Shown here in pieces: positions 55,609 through 64,000 of a stretch of 64,000 nt of DNA. Source of the DNA: BOKV01 sp041397525 (GTDB lineage: Bacteria > Pseudomonadota > Alphaproteobacteria > Rhizobiales > Rhizobiaceae); the NCBI GenBank assembly GCA_041397525.1, contig JAWKWL010000002.1:527162-591161 (forward strand), read 5' to 3'. The notes beneath the pieces were generated by a model. That model made no database searches. It was not told the origin of the DNA and was given only the letters and a program-made list of their open reading frames with translations. How positions within the stretch are numbered: the first letter of the stretch is position 1; every line of letters begins with the position of its first letter. Made by a program: the position numbers and the translations under genes.

Positions 55609-57021
55609 ATGGCAATGACGGAAGTCAGCGGTGACAGCAAGACCGGACAGGCGAGCAAGAAGGGTATTTGGGGTTGGATGCTCTTCGACTGGGCGGCTCA
55701 ACCCTTCTTCACCGTCGTAACCACTTTCATCTTCGGGCCATATTTCATTTCACGCATGGTGCTTGGCCCGGACGGCAACCCGGACCCGGTGGCCGGCCAG
55801 GCAGCCTGGGGTTTTGCCATTGCCATTGGCGGGCTGATCATGGCTGTCCTTGCGCCCATTCTTGGATCGATTTCAGACCAGACGGGTCCGCGTAAACCCT
55901 GGATCGCCGGATTTGCCGTATTGCAGATCGGCGGATTGCTGGCGCTGTGGTATGGCGCACCTGGCACTAGTGTCTTCTGGATCCTGTTTGCTTACACAGT
56001 CGCGGCAATTGCAGCAGAATTCTCCACTGTCTTTAATGATTCCATGCTTCCACGATTGGTTAGCAGGGAGAAGATTGGGGAGGTATCCGGAAGCGCCTGG
56101 GGTCTCGGCTATCTCGGCGGCATGATCGTGTTGATTGTGATCCTTCTGTTTCTTGCCGGCAACCCGATTTCAGGAAAGACAATTATTGGGCTTGACCCGC
56201 TTTTTGGTCTCGATCCTGCACAAGGCGAAGATGCCCGCCAGTCAGGCCCGTTTTCTGCCATATGGTATTTCATTTTCATCCTGCCGATGTTCCTGTTCAC
56301 GCCCGATGGCGGCTCCACCAAACCGCTGGGCAAGGCTGTGAGACTGGGTTTGCTGGAGCTTGGGCAAACGCTGCGGGAGTTGCGCAACCGTGTCGGACTG
56401 GTTCGCTTCCTCATTGCCCGAATGATCTATCAGGACGGCGTCGGTGCGTTGCTGACACTGGGTGGCGGATTTGCAGCCGGCATGTTCGGCTGGTCCGTCA
56501 TTGAACTGGGACTTTACGGCATCATTCTGAATGTGGTTGCAATCGGCGGTTCGATCGCGGGCGGCAGGCTGGATACCCGTTTCGGTTCCAAATGGGTGGT
56601 TCTGCTCTCGGTCATCGCACTGGTGATTGCGACACTCGGGATTATTTCCACGGGTCCGGGTTACACCTTGTTCGGGCTGATCCAGTTCGGACCGGAAGCT
56701 GGCGAAGGGCTGTTTTCCACGGGTGCTGAAAAAGCCTATATCGTATTTGGCCTGTTGATCGGTCTGGTGTTCGGGCCGGTACAGGCCTCGTCCCGCGCCT
56801 ATATGGCGCGCAGCGTTTCTCACGATGAGACCGGGAGATATTTCGGTATCTATGCGCTGTCAGGCAGGGCGACCAGTTTCCTTTGCCCGTTGGCAGTCGC
56901 GACTGTGACGAGCTATTTCGACAGCGCACGGTTGGGAATGACGATGATCCTGCCCTTCTTCGTCGTCGGAATGCTGATACTGCTGGTCACGCCCTATCCG
57001 GCGCACAATCCCGAAGACTGA
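55609..57021 (+). CDS. UMF1-family MFS transporter (Atg22-like)
   Basis: 470 residues with about twelve helices. N-terminal W-M-L-F-D-W-A-A-Q-P-F-F-T and the MFS loop L-G-S-I-S-D-Q-T-G-P-R-K-P-W are hallmarks of UMF1/Atg22 transporters, linked to amino acid efflux in yeast vacuoles. Bacterial substrates unknown. GGGAG is 6 nt before ATG 55609. Convergent with purH (5 bp). Confidence 0.9.
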   Translation: MAMTEVSGDSKTGQASKKGIWGWMLFDWAAQPFFTVVTTFIFGPYFISRMVLGPDGNPDPVAGQAAWGFAIAIGGLIMAVLAPILGSISDQTGPRKPWIAGFAVLQIGGLLALWYGAPGTSVFWILFAYTVAAIAAEFSTVFNDSMLPRLVSREKIGEVSGSAWGLGYLGGMIVLIVILLFLAGNPISGKTIIGLDPLFGLDPAQGEDARQSGPFSAIWYFIFILPMFLFTPDGGSTKPLGKAVRLGLLELGQTLRELRNRVGLVRFLIARMIYQDGVGALLTLGGGFAAGMFGWSVIELGLYGIILNVVAIGGSIAGGRLDTRFGSKWVVLLSVIALVIATLGIISTGPGYTLFGLIQFGPEAGEGLFSTGAEKAYIVFGLLIGLVFGPVQASSRAYMARSVSHDETGRYFGIYALSGRATSFLCPLAVATVTSYFDSARLGMTMILPFFVVGMLILLVTPYPAHNPED

Positions 57022-57026
57022 CCGGC

Positions 57027-58721
57027 CTAATGCCGGAAGTGCCGCATGCCGGTAAAGACCATGGCGATGCCATGCTCATCGGCAGCGGCAATGACTTCGT
57101 CGTCGCGCATGGAGCCGCCCGGCTGGATGACGGCGGTTGCACCCGCTTCGATCGCCGAGATCAGGCCATCTGCGAAAGGAAAAAACGCATCCGACGCGAC
57201 GACTGAACCTTTCGTCAGAGGTTCACTCATTCCAATGGCATGCGCCGCATCCTCTGCCTTCCGTGCTGCAATTCGCGATGAATCAACCCGGCTCATCTGC
57301 CCCGCACCAATGCCGACGGTAGCGCCGTTGCGGGCATAGACGATGGCGTTCGACTTCACATGCTTGGCCACCCGAAACGCAAAGCGCAGATCATCAAGTT
57401 CATCCGCACTCGGCTGCCGCCTCGTCACGGTTTTCAAGTCGAGTTCATCTATGAGGCCATTGTCGCGCGATTGCACCAGCAAGCCACCTGCTACACTTCT
57501 CACCGTGACCCCGCCACTGGCAGGATCAGCCAATTGCCCGGTAACGAGCAGGCGCAAGTTTTTCTTGGTCGCCAGCACAGCCTCCGCCTCGTCCGAGACT
57601 GACGGTGCGATGATGACTTCAGCAAACAGGCTGGCAATCCGTTCAGCAGTTGCGCCATCCAGTTCGCGGTTCAGCGCGATAATGCCACCAAAGGCAGAAA
57701 CCGGATCGCAGGCCAGCGCCTTTTCATAGGCCTCCACCAGCGATGAACCAGTGGCGACCCCGCACGGATTGGCGTGTTTGATGATTGCCACCGCAGCGCA
57801 ACGATCTGGATCAAACTCGCTCGCCAGTTCAAAAGCCGCATCCGTGTCATTGATATTGTTCCACGACAACTGCTTGCCCTGCAATTGCCTGGCCGTGGCA
57901 ACACCTGGTCGCTTGTTGCCGGTCAGATACAGTCCGGCGTGCTGGTGCGGATTTTCTCCATAGCGCAATTTCTCACTCAATTTGCCGGCTACTGAAAAAT
58001 GTCTTGGCGTCCCGATGCCGAGTTCCTGTACAAACCAGCCGGATATTGCAGCGTCATAAGCTGTTGTCCGGCCATAGGCGCGCGCGGCAAGTTCCTTCCT
58101 GAGCGCGAGTGGCACTAAGCCATCGCCATCCCTGAGCGCCGAAATGATCTCGGCATAATCAGCCGGGTCAGTGGCGATGGTGACATAGGCGTGGTTCTTG
58201 GCTGCCGCCCTGATCATCGCAGGACCGCCAATGTCGATATTCTCGACGCTGTCCGCATATCCGGCACCCGATGCCGCGACTTCCTCGAACGGATAAAGAT
58301 TGACCACTACCAGATCGATCGGCGAAATTGCATGCTGTGCCATGGCCTCTACATGCTCGGCATCGTCACGGATGGCGAGGATCCCGCCATGGATCGACGG
58401 ATGCAATGTTTTTACGCGCCCGTCCATGATTTCGGGGAAGCCGGTCACCTGTGACACATCCCTCACCGCAATACCTGCCGCCTGAAGCGCGGAAGCCGTG
58501 CCGCCGGTCGACAGGATATCGATATCCATTGCCCGAAGTGCCGATGCAAATTCCAAAAGTCCGTTCTTGTCGGAGACCGAAATCAGTGCGCGCCTGATTC
58601 GGACCTGGTCGGGGGCCGGGATATGCTTGGATTGAACCGCCATCTTCTGCACCATTTCTGAATTCGGGCCGCCGGCGGCCATGCCTCGCAAAGCCGCAGT
58701 TTTTGGAGAGCGCTCTAACAT
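57027..58721 (-). CDS. purH: Bifunctional AICAR formyltransferase/IMP cyclohydrolase
   Basis: 564 residues, the last two steps of IMP synthesis. The N-terminal MGS-like domain (A-L-I-S-V-S-D-K, S-T-G-G-T) is followed by AICARFT (K-H-A-N-P-C-G, A-F-G-G-I-I, D-A-F-F-P-F). A strong GGGGAG at 5-6 nt supports ATG 58721, giving 26 residues before the family start; ATG 58643 gives the usual length but a weak site. Confidence 0.96.
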   Translation of the reverse strand: MLERSPKTAALRGMAAGGPNSEMVQKMAVQSKHIPAPDQVRIRRALISVSDKNGLLEFASALRAMDIDILSTGGTASALQAAGIAVRDVSQVTGFPEIMDGRVKTLHPSIHGGILAIRDDAEHVEAMAQHAISPIDLVVVNLYPFEEVAASGAGYADSVENIDIGGPAMIRAAAKNHAYVTIATDPADYAEIISALRDGDGLVPLALRKELAARAYGRTTAYDAAISGWFVQELGIGTPRHFSVAGKLSEKLRYGENPHQHAGLYLTGNKRPGVATARQLQGKQLSWNNINDTDAAFELASEFDPDRCAAVAIIKHANPCGVATGSSLVEAYEKALACDPVSAFGGIIALNRELDGATAERIASLFAEVIIAPSVSDEAEAVLATKKNLRLLVTGQLADPASGGVTVRSVAGGLLVQSRDNGLIDELDLKTVTRRQPSADELDDLRFAFRVAKHVKSNAIVYARNGATVGIGAGQMSRVDSSRIAARKAEDAAHAIGMSEPLTKGSVVASDAFFPFADGLISAIEAGATAVIQPGGSMRDDEVIAAADEHGIAMVFTGMRHFRH

Positions 58722-58782
58722 AGCTTCTCCCCGGTTGGAATTGATCCAAGGTCGTGGCTGGCATTCGCCTGTGGAAACAGGC

Positions 58783-60489
58783 TCACGAAGAATGTTTCTC
58801 GAACCGCCAGGTGATTTCACGCAGGTCGGAAAGCCGGAAATTCAGCACCAACTGCTTGGTCCGCCGCGCTCCGCTGCTGACTGCGAAGAATATGCTTTCC
58901 TCAATCATCGGCTGCAGTACCCCGCAGGTAAACATCCAGCGTGATCCGTCAGCAGCCGACAGCAGGATCGTCCTGCCATCCCGCGACTTCCCGGCTGAAA
59001 CCGAGGGATGCAGGTGAAAGCGGATCACCACATCCTCGCCATGACCTTCCTTCAATGCCCTCCCGCCAGGCGCCAGGAAACTGTCGAGGCCGTCGAGAGC
59101 CCCACCATTCTCGGAAAGAATGAGGCTGCGCTCATGAACCACGCCCATGTCGCGCAAATATCCGTCGTGACTGACGGAAACCGACTGGCTGTCCGCTGTA
59201 TCGTGCCGGTTGCAGGTGACATTTCGCGGCCCGGAAATGATCCGCCCGTCCAGAACCCGTGAAAGCAACCCGTCGCCGCTGAACTTGCAACTGGAGACAT
59301 CGTGAATGATCGCGGTGGAATGCGCTGCCGTAGACCGCGATGCATTGCGCAATTCACCTCTTGGATGGGGAGGCGCACCGCAATTGATCACAAGGGGTGC
59401 GGTTCCGCTCGACATTTCAAATGCCAGGCATCCGGCATGGGCATTGACGGAAAGCGCGCCGGGCGGTGGCCGGCCATAATCGAGCAGCACTGCGGTTTCA
59501 CCGATCTCAAGCCGCTGAAAGCAGGAATACGGGGCTTCACCGTGGACACCGCTGCCAACATCATCATAACGCATGACCGTTGCAACAAGATCGTGCGATG
59601 TGACCGAACAGCCATTGAACCGTGCAAGTGATCCGTCACCGAGCCGGTAGAAACGGATTGCCGACATGATCCGGTCAATGGCCGAGACAAGTTCGTGCGA
59701 TGGCGCCTGGCCAAGCTTTGCATGCGACTGGCGCAAAGGCAGCAACTGGGCCAGCAATTCCGGCAGGACAGCCGGGTTGCGGCTCACATGCCCGCCATCC
59801 GGCAGGATCTGCCTGGACAATTCTGCATCAAGCAGCCGCTGGGATATGGCCAGCAATTGCGCGCCAGCGGCAACACAGGTGGCAGCATAAGACAGCGCAA
59901 TGGCGCAAAGAAGTCGCGGCATGCCATCTTCCGCCTTGGGCATGGAACGCCGCATGAACCGCATATGCGTTCCTATGGTCTTCAGGAATGACCGGTAGAA
60001 ACCCAGTTCCGTATTCTCGATGATCAGCACCGAATGGCAAAGCAGGGAGCGCAGTCGCGCAGCCGCCACAATGGGTTCCCACACGACACTGTCATCCGGC
60101 TTGGGATTGAGACGGATCCAGTCGCGAACCAGTGCTTGCGCATTGGTGGTGGCTAGCGAATCACGTGCCGCACTGAAATGGCGCAGCCAGGTGAAGCCGT
60201 GCAGTTCCCGGCTCCATTGCTGGTCGGGAGCGGGAAGGGTGAATGGATTTTTCCCTGCCGCCTCTACGGTCCAAGTACCGAACCGGAAGATACCGGCATA
60301 GATTTCCGCGGCAACCGTCGGATCCGCTGTGTGCAAGTCGGGAGGCGCAATCACCAGCCGTTCCGGTGCCGGGCCGGACAGTCCGAGGCTCATGCCCCCC
60401 AACAGGCCACCGGATAGACGTCGCCGCGCACGTCGCCAGTTTTCGGCCAGTGCAAGGCCTATTACCCGGGGCTGATCGGCAATGGACAT
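58783..60489 (-). CDS. Heparinase II/III family protein
   Basis: 568 residues: an N-terminal alpha/alpha toroid (about 80-290, L-H-G-F-T-W-L-R-H and G-H-V-S-R-N-P) and a C-terminal beta-sandwich with H-A-G-C-L-A-F-E and N-C-G-A. No signal peptide. These polysaccharide-lyase-like proteins occur next to purH and rsmB across rhizobia; the substrate is not known. GGGGA lies 10 nt before ATG 60489. Confidence 0.9.
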   Translation of the reverse strand: MSIADQPRVIGLALAENWRRARRRLSGGLLGGMSLGLSGPAPERLVIAPPDLHTADPTVAAEIYAGIFRFGTWTVEAAGKNPFTLPAPDQQWSRELHGFTWLRHFSAARDSLATTNAQALVRDWIRLNPKPDDSVVWEPIVAAARLRSLLCHSVLIIENTELGFYRSFLKTIGTHMRFMRRSMPKAEDGMPRLLCAIALSYAATCVAAGAQLLAISQRLLDAELSRQILPDGGHVSRNPAVLPELLAQLLPLRQSHAKLGQAPSHELVSAIDRIMSAIRFYRLGDGSLARFNGCSVTSHDLVATVMRYDDVGSGVHGEAPYSCFQRLEIGETAVLLDYGRPPPGALSVNAHAGCLAFEMSSGTAPLVINCGAPPHPRGELRNASRSTAAHSTAIIHDVSSCKFSGDGLLSRVLDGRIISGPRNVTCNRHDTADSQSVSVSHDGYLRDMGVVHERSLILSENGGALDGLDSFLAPGGRALKEGHGEDVVIRFHLHPSVSAGKSRDGRTILLSAADGSRWMFTCGVLQPMIEESIFFAVSSGARRTKQLVLNFRLSDLREITWRFEKHSS

Positions 60490-60667
60490 TTGCTGGCTTT
60501 CCCCTTTGACGGGCCTCTCATCGCTGATGCAAGCACGCTCGGCCAAGCGGCACCACAATCAACTGGCTTCCATAGCGCCTGACGCCAATCCTTAACCTTT
60601 CACCAAGGCATGGCAACAGGGTTGAATCATTGTACGTATCGATGTCAAGCAGACCGTGATCACCCGG

Positions 60668-62059
60668 TCATTCACCCACTACAAAACGGCAGGCAAAAAA
60701 TCCGTCCATTCCCACCGATTCCGGTGTTTCATCAAAGCGGTCACCGGGCAATGTACGCAAGGCCCCCTGACCATTGATCGCAAAGTCTGCACCGGTAATT
60801 TCACCCTTTGCAAGCGGCGACAGCGTGAGTCCGTTTTCGGCTTTGCTGATCGCCGCCAGAAGGTCTTCTCCTTCCTGCTTGAGGATCGAGCAGTTGACAT
60901 AGACCAGTAGCCCGCCGGGTTTCACCAGCCTGCGCGCCGCGTGGATCATGTCGGTCTGCAAAGCAACCAGCTTGGCAAGCTTTTCCGCTTCGCAATTCCA
61001 GGCAATCTCGGGATGTCGCCGCATCGTTCCCGTTGCTGAACAGGGTGCGTCGAGGATAACCGCGTCGAAGATCGCGCCGGGATTCCATTCCAGCAGATCA
61101 CCGGTCACGATTTCTGCTTGGAGCTTCAGCCGCGCCAGGTTTTCGCCCAATCGCAGCAGACGGCGCTGCGAGATATCGAGTGCTGTTACCCTTGCACCGG
61201 CTGAAGCCAGTTGCGCCGTCTTGCCACCTGGTGCCGCACAAAGATCGGCAATGCTCATGCCTTCAACTTTTCCCAGAAGTTTTACCGGCAGGCTTGCAGC
61301 AGCATCCTGCACCCACCACTCTCCCTCCTCGAATCCTGGAAGTTTTCTGATATCATCGGTCTTCTCGCGCAGGCGAAACGATCCGTTTGGCAGTTCAACC
61401 GCGTCAAGCCCATCGCGCAACTGCTCCCTGCGCCGGTCTTGCACAGTTGAAGCCAGGGTCAGGTCAATGGTCGGTTCCACACGGATTGCTTCGCTGATCG
61501 CCCTGAGCCGTTCCCTCCCATGGTCGCGGGCAAGACTGTCTGCCAGGAACCTGGTAAAGCAATCACGCGGCGCAGGCAGCAATTGCGAAAGGCGAACCTT
61601 GTCGTCGCTGATCCGCCTCAGGACGGCATTGGCCAGAGGGGCAAACCGACGACTGCGTGGATCTTCCGAGACTGCAGTCACGGCAAGATTGACGGCCGCA
61701 CTTTCCGGTACATTCATGAACAGGATTTGTGCTGCTGCAGCCTGCAGTGTCGAATGCAGGTGTTCGGCTTTCCTCGGCAGGGGGCGGTCGAGCAGGGTCG
61801 CAAGAGCTGCCGAGATGACTGCACGCTGCCGGATTGCTGTCACGGCAATCGCGCGCGCCAGACGCCGGTCATGCAAGGGCAATGCCTTGAGCGCCGCCAA
61901 TCCTGTATCTTCATCGAACAGCGTATCGAAGGAAGCACCACGCGTTACGACCTGCTCGATCAGCCGCGCAGCCACAATACGGGCGCCCAGTCCTGCGCGT
62001 TCCTTGCCTGATGGCCTGTAGCCGGATTTGATTGCGTTCACCCGTTCATTTCCGTTCAT
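60668..62059 (-). CDS. rsmB: 16S rRNA (cytosine-C5) methyltransferase RsmB
   Basis: 463 residues. An N-terminal NusB-like RNA-binding domain is followed by a Rossmann methyltransferase: C-A-A-P-G-G-K-T (SAM), D-A-P-C-S-A-T-G and V-N-C-S (two catalytic Cys). ATG 62059 is chosen; a GTG 18 bp inside and a TTG at 62080 are alternatives. Divergent from DUF1674 across 199 bp. Confidence 0.92.
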   Translation of the reverse strand: MNGNERVNAIKSGYRPSGKERAGLGARIVAARLIEQVVTRGASFDTLFDEDTGLAALKALPLHDRRLARAIAVTAIRQRAVISAALATLLDRPLPRKAEHLHSTLQAAAAQILFMNVPESAAVNLAVTAVSEDPRSRRFAPLANAVLRRISDDKVRLSQLLPAPRDCFTRFLADSLARDHGRERLRAISEAIRVEPTIDLTLASTVQDRRREQLRDGLDAVELPNGSFRLREKTDDIRKLPGFEEGEWWVQDAAASLPVKLLGKVEGMSIADLCAAPGGKTAQLASAGARVTALDISQRRLLRLGENLARLKLQAEIVTGDLLEWNPGAIFDAVILDAPCSATGTMRRHPEIAWNCEAEKLAKLVALQTDMIHAARRLVKPGGLLVYVNCSILKQEGEDLLAAISKAENGLTLSPLAKGEITGADFAINGQGALRTLPGDRFDETPESVGMDGFFACRFVVGE

Positions 62060-62124
62060 ACTGTAATGATCATGTTGCAACCCGAATGGTCACGGATCAC
62101 ATGTTTGCCGAATTGGCCTCCAAC

Positions 62125-62172
62125 CCGTATATGTGGCCGTATATGTGGCCGTATATGGGGGCGAATATGGAA
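62125..62172 (+). repeat. 12-bp tandem repeat between rsmB and DUF1674
   Basis: CCGTATATGTGG occurs twice exactly (62125-62148), then with one change (62149-62160) and once degenerate (62161-62172). It lies between two divergent starts, so copy number could alter promoter spacing. Confidence 0.8.
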
Positions 62173-62258
62173 CATGCCGCGAAAATTGTTTCCGCAAACC
62201 CTTCATTCGCGAAGACAGGCTTCGCCATCAACATGAAATGCACCGGGAGCGCAAGGAC

Positions 62259-62453
62259 ATGACGGAACCGAAATTCGCCAGCAGGGCCGGACGCCCGGTT
62301 CCTGAGGCTGGCAAACGTGCGCTCTCGGAAGCCGCAGAACGCCATCGCACCCGGCAGGCTGACGACCTGCCGAGGGAAATCAATGGAAGAAACGGGCCGG
62401 AGCCGACCCGGTTTGGCGACTGGGAAAAGGACGGGATCGTAAGCGATTTCTGA
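62259..62453 (+). CDS. DUF1674/SDHAF4-like succinate dehydrogenase assembly factor
   Basis: 64 residues. The C-terminal E-I-x-G-R-x-G-P-E-P-T-R-x-G-D-W-E-K-x-G-I-x-x-D-F motif is that of SDHAF4, which binds flavinated SdhA before SdhB joins. ATG 62259 with GGGAG 9 nt upstream is preferred over the open codons before it, which run into the tandem repeat. The sdh operon is 54 kb away. Confidence 0.88.
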   Translation: MTEPKFASRAGRPVPEAGKRALSEAAERHRTRQADDLPREINGRNGPEPTRFGDWEKDGIVSDF

Positions 62454-62501
62454 GCTGCGCCCCGGCTGACGGGCTTGCACATCCACGATTTCACAGGTAT
62501 G

Positions 62502-62527
62502 GAATATATTCCTATAGGAATATATTC
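62502..62527. promoter_or_regulatory. Perfect 26-bp AT-rich palindrome before the nuclease gene
   Basis: The two 11-base arms (GAATATATTCC and GGAATATATTC) flank TATA, and the whole is its own reverse complement. It ends 5 bp before the nuclease ATG. As RNA it would form an 11-bp hairpin covering the ribosome site; as DNA it fits a dimeric repressor operator. There is no T-run, so it is not a terminator. Confidence 0.65.
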
Positions 62528-62532
62528 ATCAT

Positions 62533-62985
62533 ATGCCGAGATTACTGCTTCTCCTGTTGATCCTGTTTCCAGGCACATCGCTTCAAGCTCAAACGCACCA
62601 GAAGCAGATGTTGCCCGGACCCATTCCTGCTGACATCATCGAGGTCATTGACGGTGACAGCATCAAGGTTGGCGCGCATGTCTGGCCCGGCCAGCAGGTT
62701 TTCGTCAGCATTCGCATTCGTGGAATTGATGCACCCGAAATGAGGTCCCGTTGCGCGCTCGAACACCGTGCGGCACTTGCAGCAAGACAGGCCGCCATGC
62801 ACCTGGTTGCCGAAGGCAGAGTGGAACTCACCAATGTCAGCGGTGGCAAATATTATGGCCGCATGCTGGCCGATGTCACAACTGTCGACGGCATCAGCCT
62901 CGCCAGCCACCTCCTTGATGCCGGGCTGGTTCGTCCATATTCCGGCCGCAAGCGGAGAGACTGGTGCCATTTCGGCAATGAGTAA
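62533..62985 (+). CDS. Secreted thermonuclease-like (SNase) protein
   Basis: 150 residues. A signal peptide ends near residue 19. The SNase core is present: V-I-D-G-D-S-I, R-I-R-G-I-D-A-P-E and K-Y-Y-G-R-M-L-A-D-V, including the catalytic Arg/Glu/Arg positions. It should cleave nucleic acids outside the cytoplasm. The weak AGGA site lies inside the palindrome arm. Confidence 0.88.
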   Translation: MPRLLLLLLILFPGTSLQAQTHQKQMLPGPIPADIIEVIDGDSIKVGAHVWPGQQVFVSIRIRGIDAPEMRSRCALEHRAALAARQAAMHLVAEGRVELTNVSGGKYYGRMLADVTTVDGISLASHLLDAGLVRPYSGRKRRDWCHFGNE

Positions 62986-63280
62986 TCTCAAAATTCCCCG
63001 TTGCCTGTCCCAAATTCTACCTGTCCCACAATGAATACCATTTCCCCCGCGTGAACTGACCAGTTGTCCCGAATTGGCGCAGGATTTTCGAAATCTTGCC
63101 AGGAGTTTAACGCATCATTTTCACGGGTTTTGCCGCATATACCATTGATTAACCATGAAACCGACATTTCCCCAATGAATTCAATTGCGCACGGCCCAAA
63201 ACTCGTCCCGGCCGGCAAATCCGGACCAATTGGCTCGTCCTGTGCAACTCCTGCCGCAACACCAGCCGCAGGAGGCCAAC
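62986..63280. other. Intergenic region before the TadG-like gene
   Basis: 295 bp with no supported gene or hairpin terminator. It probably carries the promoter of the TadG-like gene. Confidence 0.35.
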
Positions 63281-64000
63281 TTGAAAACCGTATCAGCAAT
63301 CAGCACCCGCTTTCGCAACGCAGTCACTTCCTTTCGATCTGATGAGCGTGGCACCTTCGCCACCATTTTCGGTGTAACTGCCGTCGCCGTGTTTCTTTCG
63401 GCCGGGGTGGCTTTTGACTATTCGCGGCTTGCGCAGTCAAAATCGGTGATCAACTCGGCTCTTGATGCAGCTATTCTCTCGGCTGGCAACCGCATGGCCG
63501 ACGGTGCACCGGTCAACGGCAATTTTCGCAAGGATTTCGAGGATTTCTTCCTTGCCAATGTCGAAGGCCGGTTTGGTGTTCCGGCCAATGTGCACATCTC
63601 CAGTTTTTTCGCTGATGCGACAACCGGCAGGATTTCCGCCAGTGCCACCGCTGAAGTAACCATGGCATTCATGGGCATAGCAGGAAGTCCGACCGTTGTG
63701 ACCGGCGCAAGTTCCGAAGCCGTCTTCTCGACCGATGCGGTCGAGGTCGCCATGATGCTCGATGTCACCGGCTCCATGGGTGGCTCGAAGATCCAGGACC
63801 TGAAGGCAGCCGCCGGAGAGGCCGTGGACATCCTGCTGCCGGTGAAGAACACCAGCGGCAAAACCCGTATCAGCCTTGTGCCCTATTCTTCTGCCGTCAA
63901 TGTCGGCCCCTATGCGAAGAAGGTCAGCAGCAACCCGGCATTCGGTTGCGTTACTGAACGTTCGGGCTCCCAGAAATTCACCGACGCCGGCCCAAACTCC
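63281..64000 (+). CDS. TadG-like Flp pilus assembly protein with vWA domain (3' part outside window)
   Basis: 240 codons are visible and the frame is open at the window end. TTG at 63281 has GGAGG 5 nt upstream. An N-terminal TadE/G helix (R-G-T-F-A-T-I-F-G-V-T-A-V-A-V-F, about 26-50) and Y-S-R-L-A-Q-S-K-S-x-I-N-S-A-L-D-A-A precede a vWA domain with the MIDAS motif D161-V-T-G-S-M-G-G-S. Such proteins assist Tad pili or surface adhesion. Confidence 0.85.
   Translation, partial: MKTVSAISTRFRNAVTSFRSDERGTFATIFGVTAVAVFLSAGVAFDYSRLAQSKSVINSALDAAILSAGNRMADGAPVNGNFRKDFEDFFLANVEGRFGVPANVHISSFFADATTGRISASATAEVTMAFMGIAGSPTVVTGASSEAVFSTDAVEVAMMLDVTGSMGGSKIQDLKAAAGEAVDILLPVKNTSGKTRISLVPYSSAVNVGPYAKKVSSNPAFGCVTERSGSQKFTDAGPNS

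Noticed and set aside
62125..62172. 12-bp repeats as CRISPR or origin iterons
   Set aside because: Too short, no spacers, no dnaA or repABC gene nearby; simple tandem repeat between divergent genes.

Overview
The window is an alphaproteobacterial chromosome segment, most likely from the order Hyphomicrobiales (Rhizobiales: Rhizobiaceae, Phyllobacteriaceae or Brucellaceae-like). This rests on gene content and order: an Omp19/Inh-type lipoprotein, sdhCDAB, the ffh - chorismate mutase - rpsP - rimM - trmD - rplS block, dapF-mtaB-ftsY-yciB, ccmABCDG beside acnA, an IalB-family protein, and the purH - heparinase II/III - rsmB - DUF1674 neighbourhood. Alanine/glutamate-rich tails on the ribosomal proteins also fit. 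I found no rRNA, tRNA, CRISPR array, transposase, integrase or prophage gene. The window reads as core chromosome with a few accessory genes.

Layout. 1-9.2 kb (nearly all minus strand): omp19-like lipoprotein (cut by the window edge), an ArsC-like protein without its catalytic cysteine, msrA, a carboxymuconolactone decarboxylase, an Asp-box beta-propeller, a small membrane protein, yceH, then the succinate dehydrogenase operon sdhCDAB, in which sdhB carries three clustered reading-frame breaks. 9.3-17.1 kb: two AEC-family carriers flank leuC, an RDD membrane protein, an L,D-transpeptidase and an amino-acid ABC permease plus binding protein with no ATPase in view. 17.2-23.2 kb: the translation/secretion block rplS, selO, trmD, rimM, rpsP, chorismate mutase, ffh. 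23.4-26.7 kb: an overlapping pair (JmjC-type cupin plus FemAB/CelD-type acetyltransferase) and a divergent NAPE-PLD-like metallohydrolase. 26.8-31.7 kb: dapF, mtaB, ftsY and yciB as overlapping genes, then a convergent NUDIX hydrolase. 31.7-39.2 kb: cytochrome c maturation genes ccmA-B-C-D-G (ccmD is 57 codons), a TIGR01244-type protein, aconitase acnA and a DUF1223 protein.

39.6-50.8 kb: DUF2794, a cytochrome P450, a PAT-like acetyltransferase, a BAX-inhibitor-1-like protein, the divergent ybbP-ybbA / tesA group, thpR, a low-molecular-weight tyrosine phosphatase, a pterin carbinolamine dehydratase, a DUF1232 protein, an ECF sigma factor without an adjacent anti-sigma gene, and an IalB-like secreted protein. 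51-64 kb: rlmN, beta-carbonic anhydrase, DUF429, pyridoxal kinase, a UMF1-type MFS permease, purH, a heparinase II/III protein, rsmB, a SDHAF4-like (DUF1674) assembly factor, a secreted thermonuclease preceded by a perfect 26-bp palindrome, and the 5' part of a TadG-like protein with a von Willebrand A domain.

The genes mostly serve central metabolism (TCA cycle, purine, leucine and lysine precursors), translation, SRP targeting, cytochrome c biogenesis and envelope maintenance. SDHAF4 and sdhCDAB, at opposite ends, probably act in the same assembly path. No coherent undescribed multi-gene system stands out. The best candidates for a second look are the broken sdhB frame, the cupin/FemAB pair, the palindrome before the nuclease gene, the cysteine-less ArsC-like protein, and small tandem duplications at gene ends.
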